Program-made: the position numbers and the translations under genes
In this document: piece by piece, positions 1-8,557 of the stretch
Position numbering within the stretch: the first letter of the stretch is position 1
Layout of the letters: each line of letters opens with the position of its first letter
Origin: Anaerotignum lactatifermentans DSM 14214
Lineage (GTDB): Bacteria; Bacillota; Clostridia; Lachnospirales; Anaerotignaceae
Length of the DNA stretch: 64,000 nucleotides
Assembly: GCF_900142265.1 (NCBI RefSeq)
Contig: NZ_FRAH01000005.1
Coordinates: 1-64,000 of the forward strand
Direction of reading: 5' to 3'
Notes under the pieces: generated by a model
Databases searched by the model: none
The model's input: only the letters and a program-made list of their open reading frames with translations
Told to the model about the DNA's origin: nothing

Positions 1-191
1 CGAATCAGCATATGTATATGATCCGGACAACATTCTGCTGCTATGATCTCTATCCCTTTTCTTTCGCATAATTCTCTAAGAATTTTCCCTATTTCAGCTT
101 TCATTTTTCCATATATTACCTGTCTTCTATACTTTGGTGCAAATACAATATGATATTTACATTCCCAACTCGTATGTGCTAAACTATTCAT
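1..191 (-). mobile_element. tnpA: IS200/IS605-type transposase TnpA, 5' part only (window edge)
   Basis: The minus-strand frame starts at ATG 189-191 and runs off the left edge, giving 63 residues. It begins MNSLAHTSWECKYHIVFAPK and ends with PDHIHMLI, which contains the HUH (His-hydrophobic-His) motif of Y1 single-strand transposases. The YHIVFAPKYRR opening is typical of IS200 TnpA. The family moves by single-strand excision and insertion at stem-loop ends. No target duplication is expected. The catalytic Tyr lies beyond the window, so integrity cannot be judged. The AGGAGG ribosome binding site (199-204) is inside a long stem, which suggests very low translation. A TnpB partner is neither seen nor excluded. 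Confidence 0.9.
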
Positions 192-193
192 AT

Positions 194-257
194 AAAAACC
201 TCCTATGCTTTCTTGTGTCTTGGCGGACTCAAGATGATGATAGCATAGGAGGTTTTT
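194..257 (-). promoter_or_regulatory. Stem-loop sequestering the tnpA ribosome binding site
   Basis: Two perfect 16-base arms (194-209 and 242-257) can pair across a 32-base loop. On the minus strand the downstream arm carries the AGGAGG of tnpA, with the ATG only a few bases beyond. Folding would hide the ribosome binding site. Known IS200 elements repress TnpA translation through a 5'-leader stem of this kind. The arms and their position are seen; the repression is inferred. Confidence 0.8.
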
Positions 258-281
258 GCTTGAAGCTGAAGCTCACTGATT

Positions 282-305
282 CCCCCGGCATAGCCGGGGG
301 TTTTT
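282..305 (+). repeat. IS200 terminal palindrome, also terminator-like
   Basis: Arms CCCCCGGC (282-289) and GCCGGGGG (293-300) close a three-base loop and are followed by five T on the plus strand. GC-rich subterminal hairpins are what IS200/IS605 TnpA recognises, so this probably marks the left end of the element, with the boundary near 300-310. The T-run means it may also stop plus-strand transcription. The exact insertion point cannot be fixed from one end. Confidence 0.65.
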
Positions 306-320
306 ATTGGATTCACCAAC

Positions 321-357
321 AAAAAGCCGCCAAACCTCTCGGTTTGACGGCTTTTTT
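321..357 (-). terminator. Bidirectional terminator downstream of luxS
   Basis: Thirteen-base arms (324-336 and 341-353) pair perfectly except at one position. They are flanked by A5 on the left and T7 on the right, so the hairpin works in either direction. It lies seven bases past the luxS stop codon. The IS200 end therefore sits just outside the luxS transcription unit. Confidence 0.85.
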
Positions 358-363
358 CCTTGA

Positions 364-849
364 TTATCCCTGCTGTCTGGGATAAACCATATTTTCTTCT
401 TTGATCTGTTCCAGCACTTCTTCCAGGAACTTTCTGCATTCAATTTTTGTAATTTCCAGATTATGATCCAGATAGTTACCGCACATTTCCGCTTTTGCCG
501 CAGGAATTTCACCTGTAAATTCAGCCATATAGCGGTATGCGTCTGCCATGATCGGCGCAACATCCTTGGATTCCAAATCGCCTTTGAAAATCACATACAT
601 CCCTGTACGGCATCCCATGGGACCAACATAAATGGTCTTATCTGCCCACTGGTCATGTCCGCGGAAAAAGGTTGCCATCAGGTGTTCAATGGTATGCATC
701 ACAGAAGTATCCATAACCATTTCACGGTTGGGTTCTTTCATTCTTACGTCGAATGTGGTCAGTACACCATCACCCACGGTATCTTTTCTGGAAACATAAA
801 TTCCTCTCAACAAACGATTATGGTCAATGCCAAAACTTGTAACGTCCAT
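364..849 (-). CDS. luxS: S-ribosylhomocysteine lyase LuxS
   Basis: This 161-residue protein cleaves S-ribosylhomocysteine to homocysteine and the AI-2 precursor DPD in the activated methyl cycle. It shows the HTIEH zinc motif (His52, His56), the third ligand in AEMCGNY (Cys123) and the catalytic Cys80 in GPMGCRTG. The length matches the family. The frame is open upstream to 915, but the family N-terminus MDVTSFGIDH begins at ATG 849. A promoter (TTGCTT-17-TACAAT) ends just upstream. It is monocistronic, closed by the terminator at 321-357. No Pfs nucleosidase is nearby. Confidence 0.97.
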   Translation of the reverse strand: MDVTSFGIDHNRLLRGIYVSRKDTVGDGVLTTFDVRMKEPNREMVMDTSVMHTIEHLMATFFRGHDQWADKTIYVGPMGCRTGMYVIFKGDLESKDVAPIMADAYRYMAEFTGEIPAAKAEMCGNYLDHNLEITKIECRKFLEEVLEQIKEENMVYPRQQG

Positions 850-886
850 AATGATCCTCGCTTTCTGTACTCTGTTCTGTTTTCCT

Positions 887-915
887 ATTGTATCTTTTTT
901 TGACAGAAAAAGCAA
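887..915 (-). promoter_or_regulatory. luxS promoter
   Basis: On the minus strand TTGCTT (910-915) and TACAAT (887-892) are separated by exactly 17 bases, 38 bases upstream of the luxS ATG. Confidence 0.6.
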
Positions 916-939
916 TAGCGCACGCCTTTGGAAAAACCA

Positions 940-968
940 TTGCTTTTTATACTACAAACCGTTATAAT
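940..968 (+). promoter_or_regulatory. Promoter of the HD-domain gene
   Basis: TTGCTT (940-945), 17 bases, TATAAT (963-968). It lies 42 bases before the ATG at 1010. Its -35 region mirrors that of the divergent luxS promoter, forming an inverted AAAAAGCAAT / ATTGCTTTTT pair (907-916 and 939-948). Confidence 0.65.
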
Positions 969-1009
969 GTATAAAAATAGAAACATCACCAAGGAAAGAG
1001 GGAAAGATT

Positions 1010-1570
1010 ATGGCAAAAGAACTGACAAGAGATGAAGCATTTGCATTATTAAAGGAATATAACAAAGAACCTTTCCACATTCAGCACGGCGAAACCGTAG
1101 AATGTGTTATGCGCTATTTTGCACAGGAACTGGGCTATGGCGATGATGTAGAATTCTGGGGTATGGTAGGTCTGCTCCACGACCTGGATTTCGAACTTTA
1201 TCCCGAACAGCACTGCATCAAATGCCAGGAAATCATGAAAGACCTGGATCTGGATGAAAAACTTATCCACGCTGTTGCCAGCCACGGCTATGGTATCTGC
1301 TCCGATGTAGAACCCGTTCACGAAATGGAAAAAGTGCTCTTTGCTACAGACGAACTGACAGGGCTTATTGGTGCTGCTGCATTGATGCGTCCTTCCAAGA
1401 GCGTACAAGATATGGAACTGAAATCCCTGAAAAAGAAATTCAAAGACAAATCCTTTGCTGCTGGCTGTGACCGTGACATCATTCGCCGTGGTGCAGAACA
1501 GCTTGGCTGGGAACTGGATGATCTGCTGAACCGCACATTGCAGGCAATGAAATCCAATCCCAATTACTAA
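1010..1570 (+). CDS. HD-domain phosphohydrolase-like protein
   Basis: This is a 186-residue protein of the HD metal-dependent hydrolase superfamily. Visible ligand candidates are His26 (IQHG), His57-Asp58 (LLHDLD), His92 (SHGYG) and Asp114 (ATDELTG), in the order of HD folds. There is no second catalytic domain and no signal peptide, so it is probably cytoplasmic. The substrate is unknown; relatives act on nucleotides or other phosphate esters. An AGAGGGAAAG ribosome binding site precedes the ATG. It has its own promoter and a terminator immediately after it, so it is a single-gene unit. Confidence 0.85.
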   Translation: MAKELTRDEAFALLKEYNKEPFHIQHGETVECVMRYFAQELGYGDDVEFWGMVGLLHDLDFELYPEQHCIKCQEIMKDLDLDEKLIHAVASHGYGICSDVEPVHEMEKVLFATDELTGLIGAAALMRPSKSVQDMELKSLKKKFKDKSFAAGCDRDIIRRGAEQLGWELDDLLNRTLQAMKSNPNY

Positions 1571-1576
1571 AGCATA

Positions 1577-1614
1577 AAAAGGCTAGAATCTTCTATGATT
1601 CCAGCCTCTTTTTT
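1577..1614. terminator. Bidirectional terminator between the HD gene and sbcC
   Basis: Ten-base arms (1581-1590, 1597-1606; one mismatch) flanked by A5 and T7 lie between two convergent genes. The right T-run overlaps the last codon of sbcC. Confidence 0.85.
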
Positions 1615-4600
1615 ATACTTCGAAAGAAACGGTGCTGCCTCTGCTGCTCTTTTTCACGATTAACTTCTTTTCAATGCTTTCCTTCAGTTCTGTTACATGG
1701 GAAATGATACCTACCATACGATCTCCGTAAGAAAGCTGCTGCAAAATCCGTACGGCCTGTTCTCTGGATTCTTCATCCAATGCGCCAAAGCCTTCGTCAA
1801 TGAACATGGCTTTGATTTCCACACCGCCAGCTGTCTGCTGGATCAAGTCAGACAGTCCCAGTGCCAGACTCAAAGAAGCCTTGAAAGCTTCACCGCCGGA
1901 AAGGGATTTGACTCCTCTGGCCTTGCCTGTGAAATAGTCCATAACTTCCAGTTCCAGACCAGACTGAGAGCGTTTATTGGCTGCCACTTCCGCACGGCGC
2001 AAATGGTAGCGTCCATTGGTCATTTCCGCAAAACGCAGGTTGGCTGCTGCCAGAATCCGGTCAAAATAGAATCCCTGTACAAACTGCTCGAAAGCAATCT
2101 TATCTTTCTGTGCCAATTCCCCATTGGCTGTCTTAGACAGTTCCACAATAGGAAGATAATCCTTTTCTGCTTTTTTCCAAGCCTGCAATTCTTTCTGTGC
2201 GCTTTCTGCTGCCTTTTTTCGAGTTTGCCACAGGGCTTTCTGCTCCTGTACTTTTTCCTGAATTTCTTCCTTTTCCACGCCCAGGCGTTTCATTTCTTCT
2301 TCCAGTTCTGTCAAATCCTGATAGATTTTGCCTGCTGCTTCTGTTTGTTTATTCTCCAGGTTTTGTTTACTTGTCTGCAACGCCACAAAATACGCCCGGT
2401 TTTTCTCCTCGGTCTGCTCCAGAATTTCTCTGGAAACAAGGGAATTTGCAAAATCCGCTTTATCTTTGAATTGCTGTTCTTCCAGTGTTTTCAGGAAAGC
2501 ATCTTTTGCCTGTTCCTTCGCTTCGCAGCTTTCTTTAAAATTATCTCCTGTCTGCTGCAAAAGGGCTTGCGTGCCTGCCAATGCTGTTTCTGCCTGCTGT
2601 TTTTTGTCTGCCACATCCTGCAACGCTTTTTCTTTTTTTCTAATAGCATCACAAAGTTTTTTCCATTCTGCCTGGGCTTCTGCCAAAGTACCATTGCCAA
2701 TGCGCTGTACTAATTGATTGAATTCCCCTTTCTTCTGGCTCAGTGCACTTTCCTGCTGACGCAGTAATGTATCTGTTGTATCTAAAGATTTCTGCAAGCT
2801 CTGCTGTTTGGCTTTTGCTTTTTCCAGTTCATCAGGAACTTTCAACAGTTCTTTCTCCTGTTTTTTCGTTTCTCTCAACTCTGTATCCAACTTATTTTCT
2901 TCTGTTTGCAAGGAAACTTCCAATTCCTGCATTTGAGAAATATTCTCCAAGCCTAATTTTTTCAAACCATTTCTCACTTTTTCCCGTAAATGTTCCAGAG
3001 AAATATTCCGTTCACCACTTTTTCTGGAAAGGGTTTCTGTCTTCTCCCGTTCTGTTTTTTCCACTTCTCGCAGTCGATTCCACTCTGCTTGGGTAGGTGC
3101 TTGGGTGGAACGCACCGCTTTTGCCGGATGATGCACAGAACCGCAGACAGGACAAGGCATGCCTTCCGCTAGATTTTCCGCCAGAATGCCAGCCTGGGCA
3201 TCCAGATAATTTCTTTCTGCCTGATCTGCCACCGCTTTTGCCTGTTCCCATTTTTCTTTCGCTGTTTGATATTTTTTCTGAATCTCATCAAGTGTCTTTC
3301 TTATTTCCAGACCATCCTGTAAGGCATCATTCGTTTCCTGCAACAAATCCTTCTGTTCCTGCAAACGATTTTTCTCCTGTTCCAACGCTGACAAACGTTG
3401 CTGTACAACAGGAAGCAGACTTTCCTGCTGACGTAAAACTTCCAGATGATCTTCCAAAGTGGTCTTTTCTGTTTCCAGCTTTTCTTTTTGTGCCGCTGTT
3501 TCTTGGATTTCTGCCTCCTGACGACGGATTTCTTTCTCTGCCTGTTCTTTCGCCTCAAAATCCTTCAAACGGTCTTCTTTTTTTGCCGCTTCTGCCCGAT
3601 CAAATTCCAACTGTCCACACAAAGGTTCCAATGCTTTTTCCTGTTCTATACTGTTTTGAAGGACTTCCTTTTCTTTTTGTTCCTTATCTAACAGCCCTTT
3701 TAACTGCAATTCCAGACGATCTGCTGCATCTTTTTTCTGCTTCCAGTCCAATGCTTTGGGCTGTACATAGTCAACAGCGCGACGCTGTTTCTGGAGTTCT
3801 TCTTTTTTCAAAAGCTGCGCTGTTTCTTCTTCTAAAAGAGATTGATATTGTTTTTTTGCTTCTGCCAAGGCATCCAAAAGACGATTGGTGTTTTCCCCAT
3901 CGGCTTGCTGCGCCGCAATTTTCAGACGTTCTTCTTCTTTTGCGGCAATTTCTTTTTCCTGCTGAAGCCAGACGTTTTCCGCTTTTTCATATTCCGCTTC
4001 TGCTTCTGTCAAAAACTGCTCTGCTCTTTGGAGCAGTGTATTTTCGTCCGTTTCTTCAATGCCGCACTGAGAAAGATATGTCAAAAGACGCTTACCGCTG
4101 TCCTCAAAGGCTGTTCGGTTTTCTTTCTCCAATTCTTTCAGTTTTTTCTGGAATGCCAGATAAAAATCTGTATGGAATACCCGACGGAAAATGGCGCCAC
4201 GTTCCACACTATCCGCATAAAGGAGTTTCAAAAATTCCCCCTGGGCTATCATAGCAATCTGTTTGAATTGCTTTGCGTCAATGCCCAACAATGTTTCTGC
4301 CGCTTTTTTCACTTTTTCTGCCCCGGACACGACGCTGCCGTCAGGATACCAAAGAGTTGCATCTGCCGTTTCTTTTGTAGTGCCTTCCCCGGATTTCTTA
4401 GGGCGCAGATAGGCGGGATTCCGCAAAATACGATAGGTTTCCCCATGATGGGAAAATGTCAAATCCACAAAAGTTTTTGTAGATGGAGAAGCAAAGTCGC
4501 TGCGCAGGCTGTCTACTTCACGGTTGGAGCCGCTGACTTCTCCGAAAAGAGCGAAACAAATGGCGTCAAACAATGTTGTTTTTCCGGCGCCAGTGTCCCC

Positions 4601-4702
4601 GGTAATGAGGAAGATTCCCTGTTCACCCAATTTCGACAGGGGAATCTGCACATTTCCCGCATAAGGTCCAAAGGCAGAAACGGTAATTTCCAATGGTTTC
4701 AT
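1613..4702 (-). CDS. sbcC: Exonuclease subunit SbcC (Rad50-like ATPase)
   Basis: This is the 1029-residue SMC-like ATPase of the SbcCD nuclease, which cuts hairpins and blocked DNA ends. Walker A is GDTGAGKTT near residue 35. Long heptad-rich coiled coils flank the CPVC zinc hook near residue 515, which dimerises two complexes. The ABC signature SLSGGEAFKASLSLALGL and Walker B MFIDEGFGALD lie near the C-terminus. Length is normal. The ATG overlaps the sbcD stop as ATGA, giving translational coupling. The ribosome binding site GGGAGG is nine bases upstream. Confidence 0.96.
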   Translation of the reverse strand: MKPLEITVSAFGPYAGNVQIPLSKLGEQGIFLITGDTGAGKTTLFDAICFALFGEVSGSNREVDSLRSDFASPSTKTFVDLTFSHHGETYRILRNPAYLRPKKSGEGTTKETADATLWYPDGSVVSGAEKVKKAAETLLGIDAKQFKQIAMIAQGEFLKLLYADSVERGAIFRRVFHTDFYLAFQKKLKELEKENRTAFEDSGKRLLTYLSQCGIEETDENTLLQRAEQFLTEAEAEYEKAENVWLQQEKEIAAKEEERLKIAAQQADGENTNRLLDALAEAKKQYQSLLEEETAQLLKKEELQKQRRAVDYVQPKALDWKQKKDAADRLELQLKGLLDKEQKEKEVLQNSIEQEKALEPLCGQLEFDRAEAAKKEDRLKDFEAKEQAEKEIRRQEAEIQETAAQKEKLETEKTTLEDHLEVLRQQESLLPVVQQRLSALEQEKNRLQEQKDLLQETNDALQDGLEIRKTLDEIQKKYQTAKEKWEQAKAVADQAERNYLDAQAGILAENLAEGMPCPVCGSVHHPAKAVRSTQAPTQAEWNRLREVEKTEREKTETLSRKSGERNISLEHLREKVRNGLKKLGLENISQMQELEVSLQTEENKLDTELRETKKQEKELLKVPDELEKAKAKQQSLQKSLDTTDTLLRQQESALSQKKGEFNQLVQRIGNGTLAEAQAEWKKLCDAIRKKEKALQDVADKKQQAETALAGTQALLQQTGDNFKESCEAKEQAKDAFLKTLEEQQFKDKADFANSLVSREILEQTEEKNRAYFVALQTSKQNLENKQTEAAGKIYQDLTELEEEMKRLGVEKEEIQEKVQEQKALWQTRKKAAESAQKELQAWKKAEKDYLPIVELSKTANGELAQKDKIAFEQFVQGFYFDRILAAANLRFAEMTNGRYHLRRAEVAANKRSQSGLELEVMDYFTGKARGVKSLSGGEAFKASLSLALGLSDLIQQTAGGVEIKAMFIDEGFGALDEESREQAVRILQQLSYGDRMVGIISHVTELKESIEKKLIVKKSSRGSTVSFEV

Positions 4703-5838
4703 TCTTCAACACCTCCCAAATCCTGCCAGATTTTTTCCACAAGGGCTTTTTGTGCCACATCCATTTCCCGGTCATTCTGTTTTTCAAAGAAACCGGCGAA
4801 AAGCGCAGGTCCGGACAGCTGTTCCTGATCCATTTCTAAAGACAAATCCTGCTGACTTTCCCTCCGCTGTGCCATTTCCAATGTCATCAGGTTAGGATAA
4901 TATACCCGCAGTCGTCCCACAGGGTCATAGACTGCCCCTTCATCTGTCAAAATGGCTCGCACATAATCTTCGGAGCCACCTGCTTCCTCTGCCGCCTCTA
5001 AAAGATCATCCAATGTTCCTTTCATTTCCCGCAAAGGATGCAGCGGTTCTAAAGGAAGGAATTCTGTGGTAACATTGCCCTTTTCCTGTATTTCCACAAG
5101 AGTCACGCCTTTTTTCTGGCGAAGTTCCGAAAAAGAATATTTCAGAGGAGAACCGCCATAGCGGATGGTGTCCCGCCCGATGCGCTGAGGGCTATGGAGA
5201 TGCCCCAAAGCCACATAGTCAAAATCAAAGAACAAGCTTGCGTCCATTTCATCCACACCGCCTAGTGTCTTTGTTTCCGAATCGCTTTCTTCTGCCGTTC
5301 CTTTCCATGTGACAAACTGGTGTGCCAAAAGTACATTGCGCTTTGTGGTGTCTATATCCACTGTTTCCAAAGCCCATTTGACCGCTTCTGCATAAGTCAG
5401 GCTTTCGCCTCCTTCCCGAAAAGCAGAAACAGTTGCAGGTTTCAAAAAAGGAAGCAAGTAAAAATGGATTTCTCCAAAAGCATCCTCTTTGGAAACATGA
5501 TACAGTTTGCCGTCAAAGGCACCGCAAATATGCAGATTCTGCTGCTGCAAAATGCGGCTGCCAAAGTCTACACGTCCAGCGGAATCATGGTTACCAGAAA
5601 TGGCATAAACCGCAATGCCCATCTGCTGCATGCTAGTCAAAAATTCATCCAAGAGCTGTACCGCTTCCACGGGTGGAATGGGTTTATCGTATAAATCACC
5701 ACTAAGCAAAATACCATCCGGTTGATGTCTTTCTGCCAAAGCGCAGACCTGCTCCAACACATACCGCTGATCCGACAGCATGGAAAAAGCATATACCCGT
5801 TTTCCCAAATGCAGGTCACTTAAATGAAACAACTTCAA
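4699..5838 (-). CDS. sbcD: Exonuclease subunit SbcD (Mre11-like nuclease)
   Basis: This 379-residue calcineurin-like phosphoesterase is the nuclease of SbcCD. Metal-binding motifs appear in order: SDLHLG (near 8), GDLYDK (near 46), GNHDS (near 81), LLAHQF (near 167) and GHLHSPQ (near 211). The start is a TTG at 5836-5838, preceded by AAGGAG at nine bases. The ATG just upstream is out of frame. It forms a two-gene operon with sbcC through a four-base overlap. Confidence 0.96.
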   Translation of the reverse strand: MKLFHLSDLHLGKRVYAFSMLSDQRYVLEQVCALAERHQPDGILLSGDLYDKPIPPVEAVQLLDEFLTSMQQMGIAVYAISGNHDSAGRVDFGSRILQQQNLHICGAFDGKLYHVSKEDAFGEIHFYLLPFLKPATVSAFREGGESLTYAEAVKWALETVDIDTTKRNVLLAHQFVTWKGTAEESDSETKTLGGVDEMDASLFFDFDYVALGHLHSPQRIGRDTIRYGGSPLKYSFSELRQKKGVTLVEIQEKGNVTTEFLPLEPLHPLREMKGTLDDLLEAAEEAGGSEDYVRAILTDEGAVYDPVGRLRVYYPNLMTLEMAQRRESQQDLSLEMDQEQLSGPALFAGFFEKQNDREMDVAQKALVEKIWQDLGGVEE

Positions 5839-5872
5839 TTGTCATTTCTCCTTTCTGTTACAAATTTCTTCT

Positions 5873-5909
5873 AAAAAAGAAAAGCCCATTTCTCAGGCTT
5901 TTCTTTTTT
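5873..5909 (-). terminator. Terminator after the alcohol dehydrogenase operon
   Basis: Fourteen-base perfectly paired arms (5873-5886, 5896-5909) read GGCTTTTCTTTTTT at the 3' side on the minus strand. It separates the 9458-5943 operon from sbcDC. Confidence 0.85.
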
Positions 5910-5942
5910 GGAAATGCCCCGAAAGACATACCGTTTTTATTT

Positions 5943-7001
5943 TCAATCTCTTTCATAAGGTGTGATGACCCATTTGATGCAGCCATCCAGTTTATTTTCA
6001 AATACCCGATAGCCTTCCATCACATCGTTCAAAGGTGCACGATGGGTAATCAGGCAGGATGTGTCGATTTTGCCGCACTGAATCATTTTCATGATGTCTT
6101 CACAGCAGTTTGCATCCACGCCGCCTGTTTTGAATGTCAGGTTTTTGCCGTACATCAAATGCAGAGGCAATGCCTGTTCTTTTGCGTAGAGCGCAACCAG
6201 AACCACAATGGCGTTGGGTCTTGCCACTTTCCATGCCAGCTGGAATGTATTTTCACCACCAGCCACTTCAAAGACACGGTCAGCGCCTCTGCCGTCTGTC
6301 AGGCGAAGGACTTCCGCCTCCACATCCACTTTTGTAGGATTCAGGCAAATATCAGCCAAGCCCTGTTCTTTTGCCAGTGCCATTCTTTCTCCGCTCACGT
6401 CAACAACGATGACTTTCGCAGGGCTGTACAAACGGATGCTCATAAGGGTGCAAAGACCTGTAGGACCTGCGCCCAATACCACAACAGTATCCGCAGGTTT
6501 GATTTCGCCGATGCTTGCAGCCCAATAGCCTGTTGCCAGAATATCGCCATTGAACAGTGCTGCTTCATCAGAAACATCATCGGGGATAGGTGTCATGCCG
6601 TTATCGGCAATGGGTACACGAACATATTCCGCCTGACAACCGTCAATACGGCAGCCCAGTTCCCAGCCGCCTTCCACACAGTTATTCACATAACCTCTTT
6701 TGCAGAAGAAACATTCGCCGCAGAAAGTTTCCACATTTACGGAAACACGGTCGCCTGCTTTGAATTTCTTCACAGCGCTGCCGACTTCCACAACTTCCCC
6801 TACAAATTCATGACCCAAAACGGTATTTTCTTTTGCACGAGGCACAGTGCCATGTTTGATATGTAAGTCACTGGAACAGATTGTGGAGCGTGTCACTCTG
6901 ACGATAGCATCTCTGGGGTCTTGAATCACAGGAACAGGTCTATCTTCCAACACAACCTGTCCTTTTCCTTTGTATACAACTGCTTTCATTGTTTTTTCCA
7001 T
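5943..7001 (-). CDS. Zinc-dependent alcohol/polyol dehydrogenase, MDR family
   Basis: This 352-residue medium-chain dehydrogenase has catalytic zinc ligands at Cys42 (STICSSD) and in GHEF (near 63). Four structural-zinc cysteines lie in GECFFCKRGYVNNC (near 94-108). The nucleotide-binding motif VVLGAGPTGLC is near 173. It resembles the isopropanol/butanediol/threonine dehydrogenase branch, but the substrate cannot be read. It is last in an operon with ribokinase and two small transporters, so a sugar or polyol substrate is plausible (inference). The ATG at 7001 has GAGG ten bases upstream. Confidence 0.85.
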   Translation of the reverse strand: MEKTMKAVVYKGKGQVVLEDRPVPVIQDPRDAIVRVTRSTICSSDLHIKHGTVPRAKENTVLGHEFVGEVVEVGSAVKKFKAGDRVSVNVETFCGECFFCKRGYVNNCVEGGWELGCRIDGCQAEYVRVPIADNGMTPIPDDVSDEAALFNGDILATGYWAASIGEIKPADTVVVLGAGPTGLCTLMSIRLYSPAKVIVVDVSGERMALAKEQGLADICLNPTKVDVEAEVLRLTDGRGADRVFEVAGGENTFQLAWKVARPNAIVVLVALYAKEQALPLHLMYGKNLTFKTGGVDANCCEDIMKMIQCGKIDTSCLITHRAPLNDVMEGYRVFENKLDGCIKWVITPYERD

Positions 7002-7021
7002 GGTATTTTTCCTCTTTTCTC

Positions 7022-7612
7022 TTAAAACTCAGCAAGCAAACGGTCGATTTCTGCCTTTGCATCTTCCAGGATTTCTTCCACAGGACGCACGCCTGTATCC
7101 AGTCCATCCCCTGCCACACAGTCATAACGAGGGATGCCAAAGAAATCGCACATTGCCCAAATATAACGGGAACCCATTTCCATAGGATTGTCGTTATAGA
7201 ATCCGCCTCTGGTGGTCAGGTAAATGAGTTGATCTGCTTTACAGGTACCGAAGCAGCCTGTTTCGTTGCAGCCAAATGTAATACCTTCCACACAAAGGTT
7301 TTCAATATATACTTTCAATAAAGCAGGGAAGCTCAAATCCCAAAAAGGCGCGGCAATAACAATCTTGTCCGCCTCTGCAAACTGATGGGCATAACGGAAC
7401 CGTGGATGGTCGAACTGCTTATCTGCCAGCAGACGTTCCCGCTGCTCAAAAAATCCATCTGTAAAATAAGACAAAGACTCATCCATCAGGCAAAGCTCTT
7501 CGATTTCATAGCCTTCTTTTTTCCGCAGACCTTCCAGAAAATGATCTGCCAGCTTCTGTGTTCTGGAACCTTCTCTGCGGATACAGCAGTTTACAAACAA
7601 TACCTTTTTCAT
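7022..7612 (-). CDS. NAD(P)H-dependent oxidoreductase, flavodoxin-like fold
   Basis: This 196-residue protein has the opening VLFVNCCIRREGSRT, a phosphate-binding FMN loop, and the APFWDLSFPALLKVYIEN segment typical of the Flavodoxin_2 / azoreductase / NQO family. These enzymes carry FMN and reduce quinones or azo compounds with NAD(P)H. The in vivo acceptor is unknown. A strong AGGAGG lies seven bases before the ATG. It is 20 bases from the downstream dehydrogenase and 24 bases after ribokinase, so it is cotranscribed with them. Confidence 0.8.
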   Translation of the reverse strand: MKKVLFVNCCIRREGSRTQKLADHFLEGLRKKEGYEIEELCLMDESLSYFTDGFFEQRERLLADKQFDHPRFRYAHQFAEADKIVIAAPFWDLSFPALLKVYIENLCVEGITFGCNETGCFGTCKADQLIYLTTRGGFYNDNPMEMGSRYIWAMCDFFGIPRYDCVAGDGLDTGVRPVEEILEDAKAEIDRLLAEF

Positions 7613-7636
7613 TTTGCTTCCTCCTTCAATCCGATT

Positions 7637-8557
7637 TTATTTTTTCTGTGCTTTCAATGTACCAAACACCTGATTTTTCATGTTTTCTGCCACTTCTTCA
7701 TAAAGAGGCACAGAGTCTGCAGCGCCTTTCTTGCCGATAGCCATGGCACTTGCTGTGGTTGCCAGCAGCAGGCTATCTGCAACACCCAGACCATTGCCCA
7801 TGCCATAGAGGAAATATCCTGTAAAGGTATCCCCTGCCGCAGTGGTATCTACCACAGGTACTTTGAAACATCCAATCTGATACATTTCCCCTGCGTAATC
7901 ACAGATGGCACCTCTGCTGCCCAATGTGAGCAAAATGCCGCAGTCAGGGTATTTTTTCCGCAGTACCGGCAGAATTTCATCATCTGTCTGGCAGTTCGCA
8001 ATCTGTTTACCTTCCACTTCATTGACAATGAGCCAATCCAGCAGTTCCAAAGGATAAGACAGCACTTTTTCATCCATAGGAGCAGCGTTCAAAGCGGTTT
8101 TCATACCTCTTTTGTGTGCTTCTTCCATGATAAAGCCCACCAGATTGGTTTCGTTCTGGAGCAGAACCAAAGTATCCGCGTCCATTTTGTCCAGCACTTC
8201 TGTAATATAAGCTTCTGTCAACATCTGATTGGTGCCGCCGAACAGCAGGATACAGTTCTGCCCCGCATCATCCACCTGAATGATGGCATGACCGCTGGGT
8301 GCATCCACATGAGAAAGGAGGCTCACATCTACGCCATTTTTCGCCAGTACTTCTTCCAGCATTTCGCCGCCGGAACCAATAACACCGGCATGTACCACCT
8401 GATTGCCTGCTTTTGCCGCCGCAATGGACTGATTCAAGCCTTTGCCGCCACAGTTTGTAAACAAGGAACGGGAAGATTTCGTTTCTCCCGGTTGCAAAAA
8501 CGTATCTACCTGATATACATGATCCAAATTCATGGAACCAAAATTGCAAATCTTCAA
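7637..8557 (-). CDS. rbsK: Ribokinase / PfkB-family sugar kinase
   Basis: This 306-residue PfkB-family kinase phosphorylates a pentose or nucleoside-like sugar with ATP. The N-terminal substrate motif GGKGLNQSIAAAKAG (near 37) and the C-terminal signature DTTAAGDTFTGYF, with the catalytic Asp (near 250), are intact. The start is TTG (8555-8557) after GGGGGA, overlapping the stop of the upstream membrane gene by four bases (coupled). The ribokinase assignment fits the divergent nucleoside phosphorylase, which would release ribose-1-phosphate, but another sugar is possible. Confidence 0.85.
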   Translation of the reverse strand: MKICNFGSMNLDHVYQVDTFLQPGETKSSRSLFTNCGGKGLNQSIAAAKAGNQVVHAGVIGSGGEMLEEVLAKNGVDVSLLSHVDAPSGHAIIQVDDAGQNCILLFGGTNQMLTEAYITEVLDKMDADTLVLLQNETNLVGFIMEEAHKRGMKTALNAAPMDEKVLSYPLELLDWLIVNEVEGKQIANCQTDDEILPVLRKKYPDCGILLTLGSRGAICDYAGEMYQIGCFKVPVVDTTAAGDTFTGYFLYGMGNGLGVADSLLLATTASAMAIGKKGAADSVPLYEEVAENMKNQVFGTLKAQKK

